Source of the DNA: Auanema rhodensis | Lineage: Eukaryota > Nematoda > Chromadorea > Rhabditida > Rhabditidae | Direction of reading: 5' to 3' | Length of the DNA: 64,000 nt | NCBI GenBank assembly: GCA_964057225.1 | Contig: OZ059899.1 | Coordinates: forward strand, 17,988,501-18,052,500 | Part shown: one piece after another, positions 40,960 to 51,535 of the stretch | Layout of the letters: every line of letters starts with the position of its first letter | How positions within the stretch are numbered: position 1 is the stretch's first letter | Program-made: the position numbers and the translations under genes | Notes under the pieces: model-generated | Told to the model about the DNA's origin: nothing | The model's input: the letters and a program-made list of their open reading frames with translations, nothing else | Database searches by the model: none

Positions 40960-42530
40960 GCATCTCTTTATCTTTCACGTGAAGCGAGTTACATACCAAG
41001 TGCACATCACGTGTACATTTAATTAGCATAAATTAAAGTTCACGTAAATTTCAAAGTCATGGTTACCATGCACCAATATCAATAAAAATTTGTTTTTAGA
41101 CTAATATGGACATGAGGAATCAAATTTTGAAAACCGCATCTTTTTATCTTTCACGTGAAGCGAGTTACATACCGAGTGCACACCACGTGTACATTTAATT
41201 AGCATAAATTAAAGTTCACGTAAATTTCAAAGTCATGGTTACCATGAACCAATATCAATAAAAATTTGTTTTTAGACTAATATGGACATAGGAAATCTAA
41301 TTTTGTTAACCGCATCTCTTTATCTTTCACGTGAAGCGAGTTACATACCGAGTGCACACCACGTGTACATTTAATTAGCATAAATTAAAGTTCACGTAAA
41401 TTTCAAAATCATGGTTACCATGCACCAATATCAGTAAAAAACTGTTTTTAGACTAATATGGACATGGGGAATCTAATTTTTAAAACCGCATCTCTTTATC
41501 TTTCACGTGAAGCGAGTTACATACCAAGTGCACATCACGTGTACATTTAATTAGCATAAATTAAAGTTCACGTAAATTTCAAAGTCATGGTTACCATGCA
41601 CCAATATCAATATTAATTTGTTTTTAGACTAATATGGACATGGGGAATCTAATTTTGAGAACTGCATCTCTTTATCTTTCACGTGAAGCGAGTTACATAC
41701 CAAGTGCACATCACGTGTACATTTAATTAGCATAAATTAAAGTTCACGTAAATTTCAAAGTCATGGTTACCATGCACCAATATCAATAAAAATTTGTTTT
41801 TAGACTAATATGGACATGGGGAATCTAATTTCGAAAACCGCATCTCTTTATCTTTCACGTGAAGCGAGTTACATACCGAGTGCACACCATGTGTACATTT
41901 AATTAGCATAAATTAAAGTTCACGTAAATTTCAAAATCATGGTTACCATGCACCAATATCAGTAAAAAACTGTTTTTAGACTAATATGGACATGGGGAAT
42001 CTAATTTTGGAAACCGCATCTCTTTATCTTTCACGTGAAGCGAGATACATACCGAGTGCACACCACGTGTACATTTATGTAGCATAAAATAAAGTTCACG
42101 TAAATTTCAAAGTCATGGTTACCATGCACCAATATCGATAAAAATTCGTTTTTAGACTAATATGGACATGGGGAATCTAATTTTGGAAACCGCATCTCTT
42201 TATCTTTCACGTGAAGCGAGATACATACCGAGTGCACACCACGTGTACATTTATGTAGCATAAAATAAAGTTCACGTAAATTTCAAAATCATGGTTACCA
42301 TGCACCAATATCAGTAAAAAACTGTTTTTAGACTAATATGGACATGGGGAATCTAATTTTGGAAACCGCATCTCTTTATCTTTCACGTGAAGCGAGATAC
42401 ATACCGAGTGCACACCACGTGTACATTTATGTAGCATAAAATAAAGTTCACGTAAATTTCAAAGTCATGGTTACCATGCACCAATATCAATAAAAATTTG
42501 TTTTTAGACTAATATGGACATGGGGAATCT
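40960..42530 (+). repeat. Long-range duplicate block, copy 2 (partner 30,400-31,970)
   Basis: This is the downstream copy at a 10,560-bp shift, with the same ordered rare variants and only a few differences. The 9 kb between the two copies is not itself a repeat of either, so this is not simply one cycle of a tandem higher-order repeat. Confidence 0.8.
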
Positions 42531-44885
42531 AATTTTGAGAACTGCATCTCTTTATCTTTCACGTGAAGCAAGTTACATACCAAGTGCACATCACGTGTAC
42601 ATTTAATTAGCATAAATTAAAGTTCACGTAAATTTCAAAGTCATGGTTACCATGCACCAATATCAATAAAAATTTGTTTTTAGACTAATATGGACATGAG
42701 GAATCAAATTTTGAAAACCGCATCTTTTTATCTTTCACGTGAAGCGAGTTACATACCGAGTGCACACCACGTGTACATTTAATTAGCATAAATTAAAGTT
42801 CACGTAAATTTCAAAGTCATGGTTACCATGAACCAATATCAATAAAAATTTGTTTTTAGACTAATATGGACATAGGAAATCTAATTTTGTTAACCGCATC
42901 TCTTTATCTTTCACGTGAAGCGAGTTACATACCGAGTGCACACCACGTGTACATTTAATTAGCATAAATTAAAGTTCACGTAAATTTCAAAATCATGGTT
43001 ACCATGCACCAATATCAGTAAAAAACTGTTTTTAGACTAATATGGACATGGGGAATCTAAGTTTGGAAACCGCATCTCTTTTTCTTTCACGTGAAGCGAG
43101 ATACATACCGAGTGCACACCACGTGTACATTTATGTAGCATAAAATAAAGTTCACGTAAATTTCAAAGTCATGGTTACCATGCACCAATATCGATAAAAA
43201 TTTGTTTTTAGACTAATATGGACATGGGGAATCTAATTGGGAAAACCTCATCTCTTTATCTTTCACGTGAAGCGAGTTACATACCGGGTGCACACCATGT
43301 GTACATTTAATTAGCATAAATTAAAGTTCACGTAAATTTCAAAGTCATGGTTACCATGCACCAATATCAATAAAAATTTGTTTTAAGACTAATATGGACA
43401 TGGGAAATCTAATTTTGAAAACCGCATCTCTTTATCTTTCACGTGAAGCAAGTTACATACCAAGTGCACATCACGTGTACATTTAATTAGCATAAATTAA
43501 AGTTCACGTAAAATTCAAAGTCATGGTTACCATGCACCAATATCAGTAAAAAACTGTTTTTAGACTAATATGGACATGGGGAATCTAATTTTGGAAACCG
43601 CATCTCTTTTTCTTTCACGTGAAGCGAGATACATACCGAGTGCACACCACGTGTACATTTATGTAGCATAAAATAAAGTTCACGTAAATTTCAAAGTCAT
43701 GGTTACCATGCACCAATATCGATAAAAATTTGTTTTTAGACTAATATGGAAATGGGGAATGTAATTGGGAAAACCTCATCTCTTTATCTTTCACGTGAAG
43801 CGAGTTACATACCGGGTGCACACCATGTGTACATTTAATTAGCATAAATTAAAGTTCACGTAAATTTCAAAGTCATGGTTACCATGCACCAATATCAATA
43901 AAAATTTGTTTTAAGACTAATATGGACATGGGGAATCTAATTTTGAAAACCGCATCTCTTTATCTTTCACGTGAATCAAGTTACATACCAAGTGCACATC
44001 ACGTGTACATTTAATTAGCATAAATTAAAGTTCACGTAAATTTCAAAGTCATGGTTACCATGCACCAATATCAATAAAAATTTGTTTTCAGACTAATATG
44101 GACATGGGGAATCTAATTTTAAAAACCGCATCTCTTTATCTTTCACGTGAAGCGAGTTACATACCGAGTGCACACCACGTGTACATTTAATTAGCATAAA
44201 TTAAAGTTCACGTAAATTTCAAAGTCATGGTTACCATACACCAATATCAATAAAAATTTGTTTTTAAACTAATATGGACATGTGGAGTCTAATTTTAAAA
44301 ACCGCATCTCTTTATCTTTCACGTGAAGCGAGTTACATACCGAGTGCACACCACGTGTACATTTAATTAGCATAAATTAAAGTTCACGTAAATTTCAAAG
44401 TCATGGTTACCATGCACCAATATCAATAAAAATTTGTTTTAAGACTAATATGGACATGGGGAATCTAATTTTGAAAACCGCATCTCTTTATCTTTCACGT
44501 GAAGCGAGTTACATACCGAGTGCACACCATGTGTACATTTAATTAGCATAAATTAAAGTTCACGTAAATTTCAAAGTCATGGTTACCATGCACCAATATC
44601 AGTAAAAAACTGTTTTTAGACTAATATGGACATGGGGAATCTAATTGTGAGAACTGCATCTCTTTATCTTTCACGTGAAGCGAGTTACATACCAAGTGCA
44701 CATCACGTGTACTTTTAATTAGCATAAATTAAAGTTCACGTAAATTTCAAAGTCATGGTTACCATACACCAATATCAATAAAAATTTGTTTTTAGACTAA
44801 TATGGACATGGGGAATCTAATTTCGAAAACCGCATCTCTTTATCTTTCACGTGAAGCGAGTTACATACCGAGTGCACACCACGTG

Positions 44886-44912
44886 TACATTTATGTAGCA
44901 TGTAGCGAGATA
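44886..44912. other. Junction of satellite A (+) with satellite B
   Basis: Satellite A runs through TTATGTAGCAT (to 44,901), where the expected continuation is AAAATAAAG. Satellite B sequence (CGAGATATCAAC) is recognisable from 44,906. The seven bases ATGTAGC occur twice in direct tandem at 44,893-44,899 and 44,900-44,906. The A side is in the A2 form at phases 11-18. No target-site duplication, poly-A tail or terminal inverted repeat marks it as a transposon insertion. Confidence 0.9.
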
Positions 44913-45024
44913 TCAACTGATATAAATTCAAACTTATATCCTCAATGTAGTATAGTGCATTCGATGCGGATTTTTAAGCTGCGTCGATCTGTGTTATCAG
45001 ATTTGCGCTAGCTTACAAATGCAC
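44906..45024 (+). repeat. First satellite B unit, 119 bp, internal 232-bp deletion
   Basis: The unit reads CGAGATATCAACTGATATAA through CTTATATCCTC and then jumps straight to AATGTAGTATAGTGCATTCG. In full units 232 bp separate these points. Both edges of the missing part carry CTC (CCTC-GATT and TCTC-AATG), so the join is at a 3-base microhomology. The unit also has private changes (ATAAATTCAAAC), as expected for an array edge that escapes homogenisation. Confidence 0.88.
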
Positions 45025-46428
45025 CGAGATATCAACTGATATAAGTTCACACTTATATCCTCGATTTTCACCCTGCAGAATTAATTTTTTCGTTGAATAA
45101 CTTTGTCCATCGTCTTTGCCTTGAAAAAAGGAATCTAAAAACATCTACTTTTTGCGAAATTATTTTGAAATTTTTCGGAAAATTTTTTGTAAAAATGTTT
45201 TTGGAAGCAATGTTGAGTGTACATGGAAACTCAACATACACTAATGCATCTTTTTTCAAACGATCATAACTAATTTTTGTATTGAGGGTTTCTCAATGTC
45301 GTATAGTGCATTCGATGCGGATTTTTAAGCTGCGTCGATCTGTGTTATCAGATTTGCGCTATCTTTAAAATGCACCGAGATATCAACTGATATAAGTTCA
45401 CACTTATATCCTCGATTTTCACCCTGAAAAATTGATTTTTTCGTTGAATAACATTGTCCATCGTCTTTGCCTTGAAAAAAGGAATCTAAAAACATCTAAT
45501 TTTTGTGAAATTATTTCGAAATTTTTAGGTAAAATTTTTGTCAAAATGTTTTTGGAAGCAATGTTGAGTGTACATGGAAACTCAACATACACTAATACAT
45601 CTTTTTTCAAACGATCATAACTAATTTTTGTATTGAGGGTTTCTCAATGTAATATAGTGCATTCCATGCGGATTTTTAAGCTGCGTCGATCTGTGTTATC
45701 AGATTTGCGCTATCTTTAAAATGCACCGAGATATCAACTGATATAAGTTCACACTTATATCCTCGATTTTCACCCTGAAAAATTGATTTTTTCGTTGAAT
45801 AACATTGTCCATCGTCTTTGCCTTGAAAAAAGGAATCTAAAAACATCTAATTTTTGTGAAATTATTTCGAAATTTTTAGGTAAAATTTTTGTCAAAATGT
45901 TTTTGAAAGCAATGTTGAGTGTACATGGAAACTCAACATACACTAATGCATCATTTTTCAAACGATCATAACTAATTTTCGTATTAAGCGTTTCTCAATG
46001 TAGTATAGTGCATTCGATGCGGATTTTTAAGCTGCGTCGATCTGTGTTATCAGATTTGCGCTAGCTTAAAAATGCACCGAGATATCAACTGAAATAAGTT
46101 AACACATATATCCTCGATTTTCACCCTGAAGAATTAATTTTTTTGTTGAATAACATTGTCCATCGTCTTCGCCTTGAAAAAAGGAATCTAAAAACATCTA
46201 CTTTTTGTGAAATTTTTTTGAAATTTTTAGGGAAAATTTTTGTCAAAATGTTTTTGGAAGCAATGTTGAGTGTACATGGAAACTCAACATACACTAATGC
46301 ATCATTTTTCAAACGATCATAACTAATTTTCGTATTAAGCGTTTCTCAATGTAGTATAGTGCATTCGATGCGGATTTTTAAGCTGCGTCGATCTGTGTTA
46401 TCAGATTTGCGCTAGCTTAAAAATGCAC

Positions 46429-46779
46429 CGAGATATCAACTGATATAAGTTCACACTTATATCCTCGATTTTCACCCTGAAGAATTAATTTTTTTGTTGA
46501 ATAACATTGTCCATCGTCTTCACCTTGAAAAAAGGAATCTAAAAACATCTACTTTTTGTGAAATTATTTTGAAATTTTTAGGGAAAATTTTTGTCAAAAT
46601 GTTTTTGGAAGCAATGTTGAGTGTACATGGAAACTCAACATACACTAATGCATCATTTTTCAAACGATCATAACTAATTTTCGTATTAAGCGTTTCTCAA
46701 TGTAGTATAGTGCATTCGATGCGGATTTTTAAGCTGCGTCGATCTGTGTTATCAGATTTGCGCTAGCTTAAAAATGCAC
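46429..46779 (+). repeat. Representative satellite B unit with internal landmarks
   Basis: In order, the unit holds GATATAAG-TTCACA-CTTATATC (8-bp arms, 6-base loop), broken in some variants. Next come a run rich in A and T tracts (AAATTTTT, AAAATTTTT, AAAATG) spaced about 11-12 bases, and ATGTTGAGT-GTACATGGAA-ACTCAACAT (9-bp perfect arms, 10-base loop). The loop copy in the unit starting 45,025 lies at 45,210-45,237. Last comes an imperfect stem GCGTCGATCTG-TGTTAT-CAGATTTGCGC, with 8 of 11 pairs matching. The 9-bp hairpin is unchanged in every complete unit I read. Confidence 0.85.
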
Positions 46780-47749
46780 CGAGATATCAACTGATATAAG
46801 TTCACACTTATATCCTCGATTTTCACCCTGAAGAATTAATTTTTTTGTTGAATAACATTGTCCATCGTCTTCACCTTGAAAAAAGGAATCTAAAAACATC
46901 TACTTTTTGTAAAATTATTTTGAAATTTTTAGGGAAAATTTTTGTCAAAATGTTTTTGGAAGCAATGTTGAGTGTACATGGAAACTCAACATACACTAAT
47001 GCATCATTTTTCAAACGATCATAACTAATTTTTGTATTAAGCGTTTCTCAATGTAGTATAGTGCATTCGAATCGGATTTTTAAGCTGCGTCGATCTGTGT
47101 TATCAGATTTGCGCTAGCTTAAAAATGCACCGAGATATCAACTGATATAAGTTCACACTTATATCCTCGATTTTCACCCTGAAAAATTGATTTTTTCGTT
47201 GAATAACATTGTCCATCGTCTTTGCCTTGAAAAAAAAAATCTAAAAACATCTACTTTTTGTGAAATTATTTTGAAATTTTTAGGGAAAATTTTTGTCAAA
47301 ATGTTTTTGGAAGCAATGTTGAGTGTACATGGAAACTCAACATACACTAATGCATCATTTTTCAAACGATCATAACTAATTTTTGTATTAAGCGTTTCTC
47401 AATGTAGTATAGTGCATTCGAATCGGATTTTTAAGCTGCGTCGATCTGTGTTATCAGATTTGCGCTAGCTTAAAAATGCACCGAGATATCAACTGAAATA
47501 AGTTAACACATATATCCTCGATTTTCACCCTGAAGATTTAATTTTTTTGTTGAATAACATTGTCCATCGTCTTCGCCTTGAAAAAAGGAATCTAAAAACA
47601 TCTACTTTTTGTGAAATTATTTTGAAATTTTTAGGGAAAATTTTTGTCAAAATGTTTTTGGAAGCAATGTTGAGTGTACATGGAAACTCAACATACACTA
47701 ATACATCATTTTTTAAACGATCATAACTAATTTTTGTATTGAGGGTTTC

Positions 47750-49500
47750 TCAATGTCGTATAGTGCATTCGATGCGGATTTTTAAGCTGCGTCGATCTGT
47801 GTTATCAGATTTGCGCTAGCTTAAAAATGCACCGAGATATCAACTGAAATAAGTTAACACATATATCCTCGATTTTCACCCTGAAGAATTAATTTTTTTG
47901 TTGAATAACATTGTCCATCGTCTTCGCCTTGAAAAAAGGAATCTAAAAACATCTACTTTTTGTGAAATTATTTTGAAATTTTTAGGGAAAATTTTTGTCA
48001 AAATGTTTTTGGAAGCAATGTTGAGTGTACATGGAAACTCAACATACACTAATACATCATTTTTTAAACGATCATAACTAATTTTTGTATTAAGCGTTTC
48101 TCAATGTAGTATAGTGCATTCGAATCGGATTTTTAAGCTGCGTCGATCTGTGTTATCAGATTTGCGCTAGCTTAAAAATGCACCGAGATATCAACTGAAA
48201 TAAGTTAACACATATATCCTCGATTTTCACCCTGAAGAATTAATTTTTTTGTTGAATAACATTGTCCATCGTCTTCGCCTTGAAAAAAGGAATCTAAAAA
48301 CATCTACTTTTTGTGAAATTATTTTGAAATTTTTAGGGAAAATTTTTGTCAAAATGTTTTTGGAAGCAATGTTGAGTGTACATGGAAACTCAACATACAC
48401 TAATACATCATTTTTTAAACGATCATAACTAATTTTTGTATTGAGGGTTTCTCAATGTCGTATAGTGCATTCGATGCGGATTTTTAAGCTGCGTCGATCT
48501 GTGTTATCAGAATTGCGCTATCTTTAAAATGCACCGAGATATCAACTGATATAAGTTCACACTTATATCCTCGATTTTCACCCTGAAAAATTGATTTTTT
48601 CGTTGAATAACATTGTCCATCGTCTTTGCCTTGAAAAAAGGAATCTAAAAACATCTAATTTTTGTGAAATTATTTCGAAATTTTTAGGTAAAATTTTTGT
48701 CAAAATGTTTTTGGAAGCAATGTTGAGTGTACATGGAAACTCAACATACACTAATACATCATTTTTTAAACGATCATAACTAATTTTTGTATTGAGGGTT
48801 TCTCAATGTCGTATAGTGCATTCGATGCGGATTTTTAAGCTGCGTCGATCTGTGTTATCAGATTTGCGCTAGCTTAAAAATGCACCGAGATATCAACTGA
48901 AATAAGTTAACACATATATCCTCGATTTTCACCCTGAAGAATTAATTTTTTTGTTGAATAACATTGTCCATCGTCTTCGCCTTGAAAAAAGGAATCTAAA
49001 AACATCTACTTTTTGTGAAATTATTTTGAAATTTTTAGGGAAAATTTTTGTCAAAATGTTTTTGGAAGCAATGTTGAGTGTACATGGAAACTCAACATAC
49101 ACTAATACATCATTTTTTAAACGATCATAACTAATTTTTGTATTAAGCGTTTCTCAATGTAGTATAGTGCATTCGAATCGGATTTTTAAGCTGCGTCGAT
49201 CTGTGTTATCAGATTTGCGCTAGCTTAAAAATGCACCGAGATATCAACTGAAATAAGTTAACACATATATCCTCGATTTTCACCCTGAAGAATTAATTTT
49301 TTTGTTGAATAACATTGTCCATCGTCTTCGCCTTGAAAAAAGGAATCTAAAAACATCTACTTTTTGTGAAATTATTTTGAAATTTTTAGGGAAAATTTTT
49401 GTCAAAATGTTTTTGGAAGCAATGTTGAGTGTACATGGAAACTCAACATACACTAATACATCATTTTTTAAACGATCATAACTAATTTTTGTATTGAGGG
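47750..49500 (+). repeat. 3-unit duplicate in satellite B (1,053-bp shift)
   Basis: The series starting at GTCGTATAGTGCATTCGATG with GAAATAAGTTAACAC near 47,755 recurs at about 48,808. It is followed in both places by the CGAATCGG unit with GAAATAAGTTAACAC, and then by a unit with GCTATCTTTAAAATG. The spacing is three 351-bp units. The GAAATAAG-TTAACA-CATATATC variant destroys the 8-bp hairpin in these units. Confidence 0.72.
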
Positions 49501-49938
49501 TTTCTCAATGTCGTATAGTGCATTCGATGCGGACTTTTAAGCTGCGTCGATCTGTGTTATCAGATTTGCGCTATCTTTAAAATGCACCGAGATATCAACT
49601 GATATAGGTTCACACTTATATCCTCGATTTTCACCCTGAAAAATTGATTTTTTCGTTGAATAACATTGTCCATCGTCTTTGCCTTGAAAAAAGGAATCTA
49701 AAAACATCTACTTTTTGTGAAATTATTTTGAAATTTTTAGGGAAAATTTTTGTCAAAATGTTTTTGGAAGCAATGTTGAGTGTACATGGAAACTCAACAT
49801 ACACTAATACATCATTTTTTAAACGATCATAACTAATTTTTGTATTGAGGGTTTCTCAATGTCGTATAGTGCATTCGATGCGGATTTTTAAGCTGCGTCG
49901 ATCTGTGTTATCAGATTTGCGCTATCTTTAAAATGCAC

Positions 49939-50229
49939 CGAGATATCAACTGATATAGGTTCACACTTATATCCTCGATTTTCACCCTGAAGAATTAATT
50001 TTTTTGTTGAATAACATTGTCCATCGTCTTCGCCTTGAAAAAAGGAATCTAAAAACATCTACTTTTTGTGAAATTATTTTGAAATTTTTAGGGACTAATG
50101 CATCATTTTTCAAACGATCATGACTAATTTTTGCATTGAGCGTTTCTCAATGTAGTATAGTGCCTTCGATGCGGATTTTTAAGCTGCGTCGATCTATGTT
50201 ATCAGATTTGCGCTGTCTTTAAAATGCAC
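49939..50229 (+). repeat. Satellite B unit lacking 60 bp (291 bp), at a duplication join
   Basis: The sequence goes from TTTTTAGGGA (to 50,094) directly to CTAATGCATCATTTTTC (from 50,095). It skips the 60 bases from AAAATTTTTG through the 9-bp hairpin. The left side belongs to the common unit type. The right side (CATGACTAATTTTTGCATTGAG, TGCCTTCGATGCGG, GATCTATGTTATCAG) matches a rare type found again at 52,201 and 55,007. The gap is therefore probably the join made when that rare-type block was duplicated, not a deletion within one unit. Only one base (A) is shared at the join. Confidence 0.85.
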
Positions 50230-51535
50230 CGATATATCAACTGATATAAGTTCACACTTATATCCTCGATTTTCACCCTGAAGAATTAATTTTTTTGTTG
50301 AATAACATTGTCCATCGTCTTCGCCTTGAAAAAAGAAATCTAAAAACATCTACTTTTTGTGAAATTATTTTGAAATTTTTCGGGAAAATTTTTGTCAAAA
50401 TGTTTTTGGAAGCAATGTTGAGTGTACATGGAAACTCAACATACACTAATACATCATTTTCTAAACGATCATAACTAATTTTTGTATTGAGGGTTTCTCA
50501 ATGTAATATAGTGCATTCCATGCGGATTTTTAAGCTGCGTCGATCTGTGTTATCAGATTTGCGCTAGCTTAAAAATGCACCGAGATATCAACTGATATAA
50601 GTTCACACTTATAATCTCGATTTTCACCCTGAAGAATTAATTTTTTTGTTGAATAACATTGTCCATCGTCTTCACCTTGAAAAAAGGAATCTAAAAACAT
50701 CTACTTTTTGTAAAATTATTTTGAAATTTTTAGGGAAAATTTTTGTCAAAATGTTTTTGGAAGCAATGTTGAGTGTACATGGAAACTCAACATACACTAA
50801 TGCATCATTTTTCAAACGATCATAACTAATTTTTGTATTGAGCGTTTGTCAATGTAGTATAGTGCATTCGAATCGGATTTTTAAGCTGCGTCGATCTGTG
50901 TTATCAGATTTGCGCTAGCTTAAAAATGCACCGAGATATCAACTGATATAAGTTCACACTTATATCCTCGATTTTCACCCTGAAGAATTAATTTTTTTGT
51001 TGAATAACATTGTCCATCGTCTTCGCCTTGAAAAAAGAAATCTAAAAACATCTACTTTTTGTGAAATTATTTTGAAATTTTTCGGGAAAATTTTTGTCAA
51101 AATGTTTTTGGAAGCAATGTTGAGTGTACATGGAAACTCAACATACACTAATACATCATTTTCTAAACGATCATAACTAATTTTTGTATTGAGGGTTTCT
51201 CAATGTAATATAGTGCATTCCATGCGGATTTTTAAGCTGCGTCGATCTGTGTTATCAGATTTGCGCTAGCTTAAAAATGCACCGAGATATCAACTGATAT
51301 AAGTTCACACTTATAATCTCGATTTTCACCCTGAAGAATTAATTTTTTTGTTGAATAACATTGTCCATCGTCTTCACCTTGAAAAAAGGAATCTAAAAAC
51401 ATCTACTTTTTGTAAAATTATTTTGAAATTTTTAGGGAAAATTTTTGTCAAAATGTTTTTGGAAGCAATGTTGAGTGTACATGGAAACTCAACATACACT
51501 AATGCATCATTTTTCAAACGATCATAACTAATTTT
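50095..51535 (+). repeat. Nested 6-unit and 2-unit duplicates in satellite B
   Basis: The interval 50,095-50,985 matches 52,201-53,085 at a shift of 2,106 bp (6 x 351), including the diagnostic TGCCTTCG (50,161 and 52,267). Within it, about 50,230-50,835 matches about 50,932-51,537 at a shift of 702 bp (2 x 351). The 702-bp match is marked by AAAAAAGAAATC, TTTTTCGGG, CATTTTCTAAACG and GTAATATAGTGCATTCCATG. Confidence 0.78.

Larger units (their letters stand above)
1..44905 (+). repeat. Satellite A array, 176-bp monomer, about 255 head-to-tail copies
   Basis: Every 176 bases the same unit recurs. I take the unit start at the ACGTGTAC motif (positions 1, 177, 353, 529). The same phase is found at 1761, 2817, 5633, 8097, 15489, 18129, 24817, 28513, 30097, 35025, 37313, 40129 and 44881, and each of these is 1 plus a whole multiple of 176. 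Neighbouring copies differ by a few substitutions. The array has already begun at base 1, so its left edge is not visible. It ends about 20 bases into its 256th copy. No coding, RNA-gene or transposon signature interrupts it. Arrays of this size and regularity are characteristic of constitutive heterochromatin; a centromeric role is possible but not shown by the sequence. Confidence 0.98.

Noticed and set aside
1-44905. CRISPR-like array of regular repeats
   Set aside because: The whole 176-bp unit is conserved. There are no unique spacers between short repeats, and there is no cas gene.
44802-45011. 69-codon ATG frame across the A/B junction
   Set aside because: It starts in satellite A and ends in the truncated first B unit, so it exists only because of the join. 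Nothing in it resembles a protein domain.
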